From Cotesia glomerata (lineage: Eukaryota; Arthropoda; Insecta; Hymenoptera; Braconidae), in the NCBI RefSeq assembly GCF_020080835.1, contig NC_058163.1:20797904-20861903 (forward strand): a stretch of DNA of 64,000 nucleotides, given 5' to 3'. Within the stretch, counting starts at the first letter, position 1, and the number at the start of each line of letters is the position of its first letter. The notes below the pieces were generated by a model. It worked only from the letters and a program-made list of their open reading frames with translations. It was not told where the DNA came from and made no database searches. Positions 1 to 26,054 of this stretch are shown here, piece by piece. A program made the position numbers and the translations under genes.

Positions 1-3000
1 TACAAAAAAAAAAAAAAATAGAGTAAAATTATAAATAGGCATAGTTAACATCAGTATTGTCGTCGCCACCCTGGGACTTACACTCTATCGACCGTAACTT
101 TTAATTTTATTTGCAATCTACTTATATTATCCATCATACATATGATATACTTAAATCCGTATATTCTTGCACACCGCGCATTTATTCTTAGCGAGACACT
201 GCGGAGTCAGGAAGTTTCTCTGTGACGTCACAACAGAATCGACCCTCTGCTCCACACCCCAAAAACTCAATCACCGATGTATACATAATACTAAATATAT
301 ATACCAAAAGCCATTGAGTGACGCAAGGAGTAACGACTTCTTAGAACTTGGGTCAGACTTCTTGGCGCTGGATCCTGACCTTGAAGCTGATCCTTTTTAA
401 AACTCCAAAAATCTGGTGAAAAATTTTTTTATTATTAATTTATAAAAAATTGCACTTATAATTAAATGGAATTATTATTATTTTTTTTTTTTTTTTTTTT
501 TTTTTTCAGGTAAATATTTTCAGTAGAAGAAATATAAACAAAATAATATTATATACGTTCCTGGATTTTTTGTCTTCGTCTAGCGGTATTTGCTCCCACC
601 TTAATACGATTTATCCACCCCCACGCCTGGTCGATACCACCACCAGCACTACGATCGCTCAGGCCACCCTTACCCTTATATTATGCTGGAAAACGTTTGG
701 CTGAGGTTGAGAAGAGGATACGTAGACAGTGACCCCACTGTCCAGACAAGGGTGGGAACACACCGTCGCTCTCACTGACACTGACAGTCAGTGGTACAGG
801 ATACACACACACGCGCATCCAAGTAACTATTCATACAAGTATTATATGTACAGTATTGTAGTATAGTGCTCCGCTCGTACTCCACCGTCTTCATATTTAT
901 AATACAATTTAATAACAAAGCTCTGCTATTGTTGTATTATTGTTAAAAATTATTGGTAAAGATTTTTATTTTTAAAATTAAAGCTCGCAAGTGTTTAAAT
1001 GATCCATTGAGTGATTTAAATGCGAAACTGCAAGGAGTAAAAGGATCAATTATTTACCTAGACGCGGCGGAGTCCCTGATCGAGCTCTCTACTCTGGTGC
1101 CTGGGAATTTTACTCGACACGCCATGTTGTAGCAACCACGAACGCGCACTCGCGATTTAATATGTTTTTTAATTGTTATTATCAATGTTACTGTGAAAAA
1201 AACTTTTGTTATCCGAAAGTGATTAGCTAATTAAGCTTCAAGCGTCGGGTAAAACTTTTTTTATTTTAAAAATTTGCTTGCAGGATTTTAATACTCGACT
1301 TTGTTATTGATATTGATAATTGTCAGTGGGATCTATAATACTCAGGATTAAGAGTTTTTTTATTTGTGTGCCGGATGATGCATTGCAAAGTGTGGACTTT
1401 TTTATGTTATCAATTTTTAAACTGTCAATATTGTTTTTTTTAGTCAAGTACTTTTTTTGTTTGACTTGCAAGCGATTGCAATGGTTTGTTTTGTTCGAGA
1501 TTTATTTTGGAGACCATTTAATTAAAGTAAGATTTTATTCACTTGATTATCAATTTATTTAATTATAATTATAATATCGAAATTTTTTTTTATTAATAAT
1601 AATAAATTATTGTAATAATTTTTTTTAATTGTACTAAACTTTATAAAATTATTAATGTAATTTTAAAAATTATTTTAATAATAATTTTGTAAAAATTACA
1701 AAAATAATTATATGAAAATTTTTTATAATTTTAATTGCCAAATATTTTTAGAAAAATTTTTTATTTTATTTTATTTATTTATTTTTTTTTTTTAATGATA
1801 CTATTTGTTGAATATTATTATGGTGAAATAATTAAAATTTAAAATGCAATTTTTATAAAAATGGGTTCATTGAAATATTGCTACGAGCCTGATGGTTTCT
1901 GAATTTTATAATCACTTGTCTCTCTTGTCCCTACACCTTACTGCTTTCTCTTTTTTCATCTTTTTTTCTCGCATCCAATGTCCCTTTCTCTGAGAAAAAA
2001 AAAAATTACCAAGGGCATGTTAAATAACTCCAAAAAAAATATACTTAAAATTATACATAAAAACTTATTAAAAAAATTTATAATTATTAAATTTTGTATG
2101 TTATTATTTTTGTAATTAATAAATATTTATTAAAAAATATTTTTGTAATTATAAAAAAAAACTTTGTAGAAAAATGCAATGAACAAAGTTGTAAAAAGTG
2201 TGTAAAAAAGATGGTATGAATTTATTATGATCATTGTGATGATTGAGTGATTTCAATGCCTGAATCTGTACTCCCATGAGCACACGTGTTAGAATTTAAA
2301 AATGACATTTCATCTTCAGAATCGTGAATTGTTTAAATAGAAAAACTATTAATAGTTTATCAGTTAAAATGAAAAAACAGATAAGATAGTTGATGTTTAT
2401 AATTTTAAAGGCATATCTAATTATCAAGTTATGGTCTTATATTGTGTACTTATGTATACAATATATACATATTGAACTTAATAATAATATAGTGAGGAGT
2501 GAGAGGATGACTCACTGCCCTAAGGCGCAGGTTTTTAATTTTTCCTTTCTTAGTTACTCTTCTACTTTTTTTATCTTTGTACTTGCATTCTTCTTCAGGC
2601 TTGAGACCCTCAGCTCTTTATACCTGTCCCAAATATTTTTTAGATCTAGTCGAAACGTTTTAAGATTAAAAATATTTAAGGTCTAATGTCGATATAAGAG
2701 TTGCATAACTATTTTTCTAATTTATTATTTAGAAAATAATATTTTTTTAAATGATTATTTTGAATACTTAAATTTTTATTTTCAAAATTCAGACTTAAGA
2801 GTTAATAAAGCTAAAATAAAATTGATGAATTTTTTTGTAGAAAAATTAATTTTTTATAAAAAAGGTTCATTATCATTTTTTTGTATCTAATATTTTAGCT
2901 AAATTCGGCACTTTGAACTTTTGGAATTCACGAATAAATTCTGAAATTTTATTTTTGAATTTTAAATACAAATTCTGGAAAAGGGAAGATATATAGAGCA

Positions 3001-3104
3001 AAGTTGATTACCTTTTTTGTAGAAAATTAAATTCTCTATAAAAAAGATCTGATATTATATGATTTCTTCATATCTTTGATATTTACTCCAAAATTTTGAA
3101 TTTA

Positions 3105-3236
3105 AATTTATTTATTTTCTTTATATACATCCCAACAGCCTAAGGGCCAATAACAGGGTTGCAAAAAAATGCATAAGTTAATCTAAATGGCGCATGTAGC
3201 TAACAGTCTTGTAGACATCATATTTAATAATAATAA
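3105..3236 (-). mobile_element. Possible LINE 3' tail fragment
   Basis: Read on the minus strand, the sequence ends in ATTGGCCCTTAGGCTGTTGG followed by an AAAT-type repeat tail. This resembles the 3' ends of the clearer LINE fragments at 4331-5440 and 32460-33110. There is no coding part, so the assignment rests on the tail only. Confidence 0.3.
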
Positions 3237-3420
3237 AGGTAGCCGACGTTTTTAATTTTTTGATTTTTTTTGAATAATTAAATTAGAACAAAAAAATATT
3301 TTTAAAAAATTGCACTTTCAGCTTTTCAAGTTTTTTAAAAATGAAATTTTTTTTTATTTTTTTATAATAATTTTTTCAATAAAAAAAAAATTCTAAAAAT
3401 TTTTAGTCGTCAGCTAACTT
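3237..3420. repeat. Short inverted-repeat element (AGCCGACGT type), copy 1
   Basis: About 185 bp, bounded by inverted ends reading TAGCCGACGTTTTTAATT on the left and the reverse complement of TTTTAGTCGTCAGCTAAC on the right, with an AT-rich middle. The same structure recurs at 26836-27014 in a URM1 intron. It looks like a small MITE; the superfamily is not assigned. Confidence 0.5.
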
Positions 3421-3847
3421 AATTTTCATTCATATTTATCAAAACATTAAATCTATACTTATAACAAAGTAACAACATTATTTAAGCGATAAATTAATTA
3501 AATGATCAACTAAAAAATTAGGCAACATTACTGTGTTAGGTAGAATATACCCCACTTAGTATTTATTAATTAATGGTTAGTTAATAATATATTTGTTTAC
3601 CAATAAGTTTATCAGAATCAATAGCAATGCAATAAAATATTATATAAAATTTGGTAAATCGAAGAAGTTTACAGAAATTGTTTGATATTACACATTTAAA
3701 ATTTTAATACTACTTAAGGTTAAACATTCAAAAGTTTAATAAATAAATAAATTATTATTATGATTATAAATAAAATAATATTGATTTCGATATCAATATT
3801 AATGATAATGATGTTTTCAGAAACCAAGAATTCGTAAAACCTAAAAA

Positions 3848-17017
<13,170 letters not shown>

Positions 17018-19593
17018 AGAAGCTAAATATTTTTTGCTATTAATAATTAGGTGCTCTTATTTTAAATTAAGAGCTCGTAGATTATTCAGTCAGTCGCCAA
17101 ACATTTTTCATGTTCTAAAGATGTATAATAATTATTTTTGTTTAATTGCAGTTATGTGTAGACGCTTAATATTATTCACAGTTAACGTATTCTCGCATAC
17201 AATGCCAATGAAAACAAGTTTATTGAGATTAAGTGATTTGATACTGATTGTCTATTAATAATTATTAATTATTAATTATTTAGCGAACTTGGGATAAATT
17301 TACATGTACTTGCTAATGATAAGTATTATTTAATTAATTGTATATATAAAGTACTCGAATTACTATTATTAACTTTATTATTTAATTGTAAATTTATAAT
17401 TAACGTAATTAATTAATTAATTATATTATTAATTAGTAATAATGTATAGTTGTAATTAATAGAAAAAAATTGTACTTTGTCTTTACGTAAAATCAAATTG
17501 TGAAAGTATATTTAAGTTAGAATTTATTATTGACATCAAAATAATTTAATATTATTATTAATTAATTTTTGTTTATTGTCCAGTAATGAAATTAATTGTG
17601 ACTGATAGCGTGAGAAAGATTTAATGAGAGAAAAATGTGCATAAAAAAAAAATTGTGACGACATTGTTTCTTTGTAACGCTCATATATTTGTACAAATAT
17701 TTTTTTTGTCTGCATGACTGTGTATATAATTGTTTTAAGATCTCAATCTATGTTCGCAAAAAATTTAATTTAAGTATGTATGGTACTATTAAATAAAAAT
17801 TATATTGTTTGTAGTAAGGATAGAAAATAGAAGTATGAATTATGATTGAATGAAATTTATTGAATTTGTGATTGTGCAATTTATGTTTACTCATTTTAAA
17901 GGATTTATAATAATTATATTACACTTGTGCCGCCCAAAATTATGTAGAATTATATAAAAAAAAAAAAAAAACATTTATTTAGTGTAGTTAATAAAAATTA
18001 TTAAATGACTTAAATATGAAAATAAAACAATATGAATGAAACTATTTGATTCCGATGAATCAGTATCTCGCAATATTAATAAACTAGCATTAATACGGAG
18101 CTGTATTTAAATTAATCAACGACAAATTTTTAATGATAAATAATTGTTTTTAATTACAGTTAGAGATTCGTGTATCGGAGTGCCTTTTAAATTTTGGATT
18201 TGTACTAGACTGTTAGGAAAAATTTTTTTATTAAAATACTGCTGAAGTTTTTTTAATAAAAAAAATAATTTTTTATTGAAGAAACTTTATTGAGGTGAAA
18301 ACAATTTTTGACAGTCTAATTTATACGCAAATGTAATAATTAAATTGTTGGTAAAAACAGAATTAAAACACCAAATAGTTGTAAAATTTTTTAATAAAAA
18401 AAAAAATAGACGGGGTACCTGGTTCAGAAAAAAAAAATGCCTTAAAACAAAAAATGTTATATCTTTGATAGGCACTTGTACAAGTTTGACAATATTTAAA
18501 ATTACAAATTTCTCAATTTTAAATAATAAATTAATAAAATTAGGCAGCTCCATACTTGTAGTGGTATTAATGAGTAAAAAAAAACTTGTATTAATTCAAG
18601 TTGATTTTTTATTTCTTCCTTGTCCTTTTTGAAAATTTTTACAATTTTTTTATTAAAATTATTGGCAAAGTAGTATAGCACTACTTTAGCGATACTACTG
18701 TAAATTTTAAATTACAATTAAAATAGGATAAAAATTATCAGGAAGTAAAATTTATTTAACATTTAAAAAATTTTAAACTTTTACTTCTCAGTCCCTGAGT
18801 TTATTAAAAGTAAAATTATAATTTATTAAACGGTTTGATTTTTTTAACATACATTAAATACATTTTTCGCTAGCTGATTAATCAGTTTTTTTAAATAGAG
18901 TTTAAAAATGCATTCTTGTTAATTTACACAGCCTTGAAATTAAATGACAGATCTATTGGATAAATATTTACATAAATTTTTAATTAGTTTTATGGCGAGG
19001 AGTCAATCAAATTTGAAAATTTAGATTTTTTTTTTTTCAAAATATTATTTCAAAAATATACAATTTTTGCGAAAAATAATTTATTTTAAAATAGTGAATG
19101 AATAAATTTAGGCCGTTCAAACACGAATGACTCCAAATCACTGGTAAATTTATAAAAAAAAAAAAAAAAGCAAATATAAACAGTGAGATTACAACAATTA
19201 CAAATACAACAAATCTCTCAGAACAATTAATACTGTTAAAAATATTTTTATAATTTTTTTTTCATAGCATGAGACTAAAATGTTATTCTCGAGGGACGAG
19301 AAAAAATATTTTAACCCAATAATTAAATAATTGAGTATTAATATCATGAAATTCAAGACTTTTAATTAATTATTAATTAATAGAGATAAATTTAGTATTT
19401 TTTTTTTAATTTTGGAAAGAATAGAGACTTTATTAATATATACATGAAATGAGAATGAAAATGAGCTTGAGGAAAAATGGTCCTATTTTAATGAACTAAT
19501 TAATAAATAAATAAAAATTATTTACTTATTAATTAATTAATTAATTATTAACGATCCTAAGAGTAATTAATCTAACTTGAGACAAAGAGAGAT
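17018..19593. other. Convergent intergenic region with wallenda 3' UTR
   Basis: It holds the wallenda 3' UTR, with a poly(A) signal at 17792-17797 and another AATAAA at about 18020. The rest is AT-rich sequence without coding potential. On the far side a minus-strand AATAAA (plus TTTATT at 19429-19434) sits about 160 bp past the ARMC1 stop and is its likely poly(A) signal. Confidence 0.6.
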
Positions 19594-22328
19594 TCACCAG
19601 TAAAAAGAACTGTGCAAAAATTCAGTTGTTGATTTGTATATCGTAGAAGCGCTTTGTTTCAATCCAGAAAACAACGAAACAATTCCGTCTTTTTGGTTTT
19701 CTTCTTCTTCTTCTTCCTCAGGTAAGTATTCTGGTAAGTCTTCGCAGTCGCCATTATCAACAGATAACTATTTAAAATAAATAAAATTAATTAATTCTTG
19801 ATAATGAATTATTAAACTAAAATTATCAAATACTTGACAATTTTTAACTTTTTTTTTAAATAAATTAATAAATTATTTTTAAAAAATTGATAATTTTTTA
19901 GAGCTTCTAAAAATGAAATTTTTGTATGAAAATTAATTTAGTAGATATTCAATAATTTAAAAATCTTTTTTCAAGAAAATAAATTATTTTTAAAAAATTA
20001 TTGACATGCAGAAATTTTAAAAAATTAAAAATGCAGTTTTTTAAAAATAATTTTTCCGATAAAAATTTATTTGTGAAATAAAATAAAACAACTATCAAGT
20101 AATTGTTAACTTTAATATCAAAATTTTTTAAATAAATTTTTCTTGCTATAATTTAATTATTTAAAAATAATTAGATAAATAAATTACCAATTTAACGAGA
20201 AATTCTTGATTAAATTTATTCCTGGTAACTAATCTAGCCTCCATATTTTTCGTATTATCTCTAATAGCTTCAGCAATACACTTTGCTGAGACATTGGCTA
20301 GAGTTCTCATGGTAACGCGCTGATGGTCAACATCAACAACTAACGATATGAGACCTTCAACCCTAACTAGAGTCGCTTCTAGGTCTGTTCTAGTTTCCTG
20401 GAAAAGAAGCAGATTAAAATAAAAAAGAAAATAAAATCAATAAATAAAAAAAGTGCCATTCGGTAGCCGAAATGGAAGTAGATTTCCTAGTTAAATGAAA
20501 TCACAACACTGATAATACAAATACTTCAATCACATTGATGGAATCCCTTTTCTCTCTAAGTAAAAACGAATGCAATAGTCAAGTTTCACTGAATATCTTC
20601 AGACAAATAGGTTATTTTCAGATGAGAATAAATGTAGCCCATATTTAATAATTTAAAAAATTTTATAACAAATAAACTATGGCAAAAAAATTTTTAAAAT
20701 AATTTTTTGGTACAAATCTTTTTGTTAAATAAAATTAAAAAATTGTCAAGTGACTGCTAACTTGAATGTCATTATTTTCAGTCTAGGAGAATAAAATGAC
20801 ATGAAAATTAAATCTCGTTTGATGGGCTTTAAAATAAAATTTACAAAAATTCGATGAATTATTTAATTAAAAAGTTATCCGCGAAAGAAATTGTTAAAAT
20901 ATGAATTTTTAGCATTTTGAAAATTTTGAAACTCTTTAATTTCTGGGGTTGCGGTCAACCAGTCAGATCGACAACATTTCAAATTATCAAAACTCTAGAA
21001 AATTAAAAATTCCGCTACATTCAAAGTTTATAAAATACATTAACTTAAATAGAATACCAGCCGAAAAACAATTTTGAAAATTATAAAACACCGAGCTATC
21101 GAATATAGGTAATCATAAATCTTATATTCCTCAAGAGTTAAAATTAATTTAATTTCGAAAAAAGTTCCTTCCGACGTATATTCATCCGAATACTCATACG
21201 AATAATGATTCGGCCGAAAATTACTCATCCAAATAACTATATATTTACATTTTTCGGCTAAATAAGTGTTCGTCTATTCATTCATTTTGACGTAAAAATT
21301 TTCGTTGTTATGTTTTTTAATTTATTGAGACTTAGTGATTTTAAAAGATTCTATTAATATAGCTTTAGTTTTTTCTTTATTCAAGTTTATATTTTTCGGA
21401 ATTTTAAAATTTGTAAAATTAATTATTTTAAATTATATTTTATATTTACTTTTTAAGTTCTAGTAATTTATTAATTCGGAATGTTGTCAGTCTGACTAGT
21501 TGACTGCAACTCAATTTCTGAACTACTTCACCGATTAAGCTCATTTTTGAACTTGACCTTGGTATTCGTCTAAAAATAATGTATGTTGAGTTTGGAGAAG
21601 ATTCATTATGAATTAGAGACGCTATCGTCCAGACAAGCTGCGTTATATCGTACATATATGTATATAAACTTTTGAACTATGTTTATTTTCTGAATCAGCT
21701 CGATGAACTGAGTCAAAAAATAGCAAAATTTTTCAAAAGTTCCGCCATGAGGACAAATGTAATAGTTAAATTTCTATAAAATCTACTAAAAATAAATTGA
21801 CAACTTACTGGCAAAAGTCCACTGACATGCAGGACAATAACATGTGTCTTTAATTTCTTTGGTTCAATAACACGCCTGCAACGGCTTCTTAAATTATAAA
21901 TCGGTGGCTTCATCCGCTCAATGTCATCTTTTACTTTTTGCCCGTACTTGGCTATATGTGGGTCATCAATGCAATATTTATTTATTACAGACTCGAGGGC
22001 TTCACGGATCCCAAATGTCGACGTCAAGTGAACGTAGTTTTCAACGTTTTTGGTAAATACTTCCAAGATATCCAGAGCTGTTTCCACTACTTCTACGTCT
22101 GGAGATTCTAGGACATAAGCCAGATACGAGAGCACTGTTTTGTCCTGTCAATAAATAAATAAATAAATAAATTAAAATTATTAAAATAAAAAATAAAAAT
22201 TATCAATAACTGACCTTTAAAATAGTATCATGATTTGAAAAATCATTGGCCAGTTTTTTGTAAGTTTCCAGTGTAGCTCTAACTTGCTCCGAATCTGTCA
22301 GATCTTCGCCTTCCATTTCACTGATCAT
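19594..22328 (-). CDS. Armc1: Armadillo repeat-containing protein 1 (ARMC1)
   Basis: ARMC1 is a small protein linked in vertebrates to mitochondrial distribution and the MIB/MICOS bridge. Coding exons on the minus strand are 22328-22215, 22144-21809, 20397-20188 and 19767-19594. All introns are phase 0 with GT-AG borders, giving 277 residues (human ARMC1 is about 282). Residues 1-120 form the armadillo-like helical part (DKTVLSYLAYVLESPDVEVV). Residues about 137-215 match the ARMC1 HMA-like domain (KTHVIVLHVSGLLP, then VEGLISLVVDVDHQRVTMRT) but lack a CxxC metal site. The tail has an acidic run of seven Glu and ends in SSFYW, like the vertebrate C-terminal SFYW. The start at 22328 has a second in-frame Met four codons later. 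Its promoter is shared with a possible exon at 22509. Confidence 0.92.
19860..20130. repeat. AT-rich interspersed repeat (TTTAATGTCAT family), ARMC1 intron 3
   Basis: Shares GACATGCAGAAATTTT, AAAAATGCAGTTTTTT and the CAAGTAATTGTTAACTTTAA-type end with the copies at 5550-6260 and 22590-23400. Confidence 0.5.
20459..20790. repeat. Two interspersed repeats in ARMC1 intron 2
   Basis: The first (about 20459-20600) starts CATTCGGTAGCCGAAATGG and is matched at 46290-46400 (CATTCGGCAGCCGAAATTG); both contain AACGAATGCAA about 100 bp on. The second (about 20660-20790) is another copy of the TTTAATGTCAT family. Confidence 0.5.
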
Positions 22329-22508
22329 TCTAACACTAATTTTTTCGAACTGACAATTTAACTAAACCATTAAATTATTGTATAAAACAAACTAAGTTTG
22401 TTATATTTATTGGAGTTACTTATTATTATATATATATGTCACTTGAGAGAACAGCTGGGGACTATTTGTTTTTTTTTTTATCATCGATTCCGTAGATTTC
22501 TACTCAAG
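22329..22508. promoter_or_regulatory. Putative bidirectional promoter, ARMC1 / exon at 22509
   Basis: Only 180 bp separate the ARMC1 start codon from a well-placed ATG on the other strand. No TATA box in a convincing position was seen. The assignment is from head-to-head spacing. Confidence 0.4.
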
Positions 22509-22548
22509 ATGGCGGAAAATGTCACTTCTTTAGTTGAAGTTATGTTTG
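22509..22548 (+). CDS. Possible first coding exon of an unidentified gene
   Basis: The sequence CAAGATGGCGGAAAATGTC has a strong initiation context and encodes MAENVTSLVEVMF plus one base, followed by a GTATGA donor. Read through, it stops after 16 codons (MAENVTSLVEVMFGMT). I do not recognise the protein. No partner exon is visible in the repeat-filled 22,560-23,960, and beyond that lies the AP endonuclease on the other strand. It could be a real 5' exon with a distant partner, a relic, or a short upstream frame of a non-coding transcript. Confidence 0.3.
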
Positions 22549-22589
22549 GTATGACTTGAAATTTTTTTTATTTTTATTAAAAATAAATT

Positions 22590-23400
22590 ATAAAAAAAAA
22601 AAATATTTTTTAAAAGTTTGCATTTGTAATTTTTATGAAATAAAAGTTAGCAATCACTTGGCCATTTTTTAATTTTTTTTTAACACAGATTTTTTCCAAA
22701 AAATTATTTCTAAAAAATTGCATTCTTTATTTTTTAAAATTTCTACATGTCAATTTTTTTTGCCATAATTTATGATAATTAATTTAGCAGATATTTAATA
22801 ATTTTTAGAATTTTTTTTAACAAATAAATTATGGCAAAAAGAATGAGAAAAAAATATTTACATGTAGAAATTTAAAAAAATTATAAGCAACTTTTTAAAA
22901 ATAATTTTTCAAAAAAAATTTGTTTATTAAATAAAATTAAAAAATTATCAAATGACTGCTAACTTTAATGTCATCATAATTTATTTGTTAAAAATAATGA
23001 AATACCTGCTAAATTAATTTTAATAATTTTTTCATAACAATTTAGTTATAAAAATATGATACTGAAGTTAGTTAGCTATTAGCTGTGAATTTCAAAAATT
23101 TTTATAACAAATCAATTCCAAAAAAAAAAATTCTTCTAAAAATTTTTACTATTAATTTTCACGTGTAAATTTTTTTTTTTATAAAATAATTTTTAATGAC
23201 AGTCAATAACATTAAAGTTAGCAGTCACTTGACAATTTCTTAATTTTATTTAACAAAAAAATTTCTTTCAAAAAATGATTTTTAAAAAATTGCATTTTTA
23301 ATTTTTTTACAATTTTTACATGTCATTTTTTTGCACTAATTTATTTTTTAAAAAAATTCGAAAAATGATTAAATATCTACTTTAATTTTTTCATTGTCTG
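22590..23400. repeat. AT-rich interspersed repeat array (TTTAATGTCAT family)
   Basis: Copies in both orientations share CATGTAGAAATTTAAAAAAA, AAATGACTGCTAACTTTAA and their inverses. Nothing coding was seen. Confidence 0.5.
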
Positions 23401-23461
23401 TCAACTCAAGTGTCACAATAAAAATCCAAAAAATTAACAGATGTCTTTTAATTTTACTATT

Positions 23462-23669
23462 AAGATAAAAGACTCAGTTATTGATACTAGTTGTTTGTCA
23501 CTTGCAACTTTATTCTAAATAAAAAAATAAAATATTCTCAAAAAATCAATTATTTTAAAATTTATTCAAAAATTATATTTATTAATTTAATAGAGTTGAT
23601 TAATTTTTTTTTTTTTTTTTTTTTTAATTAAAATAAAATTGCAAGTGTCCATAACTGAGTCTTTTACCT
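23462..23669. mobile_element. MITE with AGRTAAAAGAC ends
   Basis: The ends read AGATAAAAGACTCAGTTAT and the inverse of ATAACTGAGTCTTTTACCT; the inner part (CACTTGCAACTTTATT against AAAATTGCAAGTG) also pairs. A left TA flank is present. The start resembles the element at 33216-33447. Confidence 0.5.
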
Positions 23670-23961
23670 TCTAATTTTTTACAATGAACCTATCTTTACC
23701 TTAACAGCTAAAATAATTAAATCAATTATTAATTACTATAAGTAAATTAAATAAAAAAAAAAAACTAATAAATATTTAAAAAAAAAGTGTATTATTCCAA
23801 AGTTATCATTTATTTCTATCAAGTATCAATTACATTATGAAAGTTTTAAAAACCGGTAAAACATTGAAAGTTACATTCTTATAAATTAAATATTAAATAC
23901 AAAGGTATTAAAGTTAAAAATAAACTTAGTTAGGGAATAGAAATAATAATAGTTAATAAGA

Positions 23962-25895
23962 TTAAAGATTAGCAAACAAAACAATGGGACAGTGATCACT
24001 GCCGTATACTTTATCCCGAATAACAGTATCACACACTTTGTCCTTAATCCTATCAGAAACTAAATAGTAATCTAATCTCCAGCCGACGTTCTTTTCCCGA
24101 GCCTTGCCTAAGTTTGACCAGAAGGTGTAGGCGTCAGTTTTGTCGGGATAAAAGTGCCTGAAGACATCGACAAACCCAGCTTCTAGAAGACTAGTCATCC
24201 CCTGGCGCTCCTCGGGCGTGAACCCAGCGTGTTTGGTGTTAGCCTTGGGATTCTTAAGATCTATTTCCTGATGCGCGACGTTGAGATCTCCACAAATGAT
24301 AACTGGCTTCTTGGAGTCCAGTTCCTTGATGCGTTCCTGGAACAAAGTGTTCCACTTCATCCTCTTGTCCATGGTCTTCAGTTTGTCGCCAGCATTGGGG
24401 ACATAAACATTAACGAAGTAAAAGTTCGGATACTCGATGGTCAGCATACGTCCTTCCTTGTCTAGATCCGGGTCGTTGATCCCCTCAGTGACGCTGACGA
24501 ACTCTTCCTTGGAGTACACCGCGATGCCAGAGTACCCAGAGTGACCCGTGCTCTCCAGGAACTTGTGCTTGTACCCAGGAATGTTGATGTCGTCAGGGAG
24601 CTTCGACAAGTCACACTTGGTCTCTTGTAGGGCAATTATATCAGCATTCTCCTTGATGATGTACTCAAACCCGTTCTTCTTCAGCAAGGCCCTGATTCCA
24701 GAGACATTCCACGAGCAGATTTTAAAATTCGACTTGTTGCCTTCAGCATTTTCTTTATCGCAGTCAAAATTTATCTCATCCAAATTTGTATCGGTCTTGT
24801 TTGCCGGAGTCTTGGCTTTTTTAGCAGCAGGTTCCTCTTCATCAGCAGTCTCATTCTTCTTCTTATTGGTCCTGGTGCTTCTACCCTTAGAACTGTCTTC
24901 ATTTTCAATTTTTTTCGGTTCATCTTCATTTTTTTTCTGAGGTTTAGCTTTGGATTTTTTCTTGTCATCACCATTGACCGCCTTTGCCTCTGAATCCTCT
25001 TCCTTCATCTCTACATCTTCATCCTCTTCCTTGGCTTCATCAACCGCCTCGGCTTCTTTATCTTCAGCCTTCTTTTTGCCTCGCTTTACTGGCGGCTTTT
25101 TCTTGTCATCTTCTTTAGGCTTCTCATCTTTCTTTCCTTTCTTAGATTTTACCTCTTTTACCTCTTTTTCATCAGCTTCCTCCTTTTTCTTCCTTCCCCT
25201 AGTCTTGCTCTGTTTTTCTTCTACCTCTTCAGCAGGTTCGACCTGCTTGCCGCTCTTGGCTTCCTGGTCGAGGTTTTCATTGTCAGCTTCTGAGTCTTCG
25301 TCATTTTTCTTCTTTCCTTTTTTTGATTTTTTTTCTACCTCGCCGCCATTTTCTTCCTCTTTCTTCGCGTCTTTTTTAGCTGCTCTCTTTTTGGGCTGAA
25401 CCTCTACTTTTTCTTCAACTGGGTCTTCTTCTTTGTTTTTTTCAGCACGGGTGCGTCCTCTGCGAGGCTCAACCTCGACCTGTCCATTTGATTCTTCGAC
25501 CTCCTGAAAATAATTTAATTAATTTATTAGACAGTCAGCTTTTAATTGCTAAATAATTAATAAATTATTTAATAAAAAAAAATCTAACAATTTTTTTAAT
25601 TTTTATAAAAAAAAATTATTCACAACTTTTTATTAATTTATATAAAAAAAAATAATTCACAATTTTTTTATTAATATTTATAAAAAAAAATTATTCACAA
25701 TTTTTTATTAGTTTTTATAAAAAAAAATTATTCACAATTTTTATAAAAAATAAAAATTATTTATAATTTTTGCAAATAAAAAAAAATTTTAATTGTTATA
25801 AAAATCCATAAAATTGTAAGATGTCCGCTGATTTCAATTTCATAAATAAAAAATTAACTAACCTTAACAGCAGTGCGTCCACGTTTTGGTGGCAT
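23962..25895 (-). CDS. Rrp1: AP endonuclease, Rrp1/APE1 (ExoIII family)
   Basis: This enzyme cleaves DNA at abasic sites in base-excision repair. Coding exons are 25895-25863 (MPPKRGRTAVK) and 25503-23962, phase 0, giving 524 residues. Residues 12-270 are a Lys/Glu-rich disordered tail, as in Drosophila Rrp1 (which is longer, 679 residues). Residues about 271-524 are the ExoIII/EEP nuclease, with the metal and catalytic residues all present: Asn277 (SWNVSG), Glu305 (LQETK), Tyr378 (VNVYVPNAG), Asp417 and Asn419 (GDLNVAH), Asp489 (WRLDYYLVS), Asp514 and His515 (GSDHCPI). The start is set by AAGATG context and the short basic exon 1. The frame stays open upstream to a Met at 26054, which would add 53 residues. 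The poly(A) signal is at about 23815-23810. It is head to head with URM1. Confidence 0.95.
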
Positions 25896-26054
25896 CTTAA
25901 ATAACTCAAAATAAATATTATTTATACGATTACTTTTCAATGTACTTGGATTTTGATAAATTTTAATAATTTTATTATTTAATTTATACAAAAACGTGGT
26001 CCTTAAATGTTTAACGCTAGAAACTACTTGACTTCTTATGAGCGTATTTCCCAT
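25896..26054 (-). CDS. Rrp1: In-frame N-terminal extension of Rrp1, possible mitochondrial presequence
   Basis: From ATG at 26054 the minus strand stays open for 53 codons and runs straight into MPPKRG. The extension begins MGNTLIRSQVVSSVKHLRTT. It carries about ten Lys/Arg and no acidic residue until Glu50, the composition of a mitochondrial targeting peptide. Its ATG has a poorer context (T at -3, G at +4) than the main ATG (A at -3), the arrangement expected for leaky scanning. Whether transcripts reach this far upstream is unknown. Confidence 0.4.

Larger units (their letters stand above)
1..3820. other. Upstream non-coding region of wallenda, possible promoter / 5' UTR islands
   Basis: No open frame here looks like protein. 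Most of it is AT-rich low-complexity sequence with a T tract at about 481-506. The stretch 560-1150 is clearly less AT-rich, with CpG-containing segments around 600-800 and 1060-1160. It is single-copy within the window and is the best place for a promoter or untranslated first exon of the gene whose coding part starts at 3848. That assignment is inference from position and composition only. An acceptor-like pyrimidine run ending in CAG lies at about 3813-3820, just before the coding exon. Confidence 0.4.

Noticed and set aside
24950..25399. 149-residue Ser/Phe-rich open frame antisense to Rrp1
   Set aside because: It is the shadow of the Lys/Glu-rich Rrp1 tail on the other strand.
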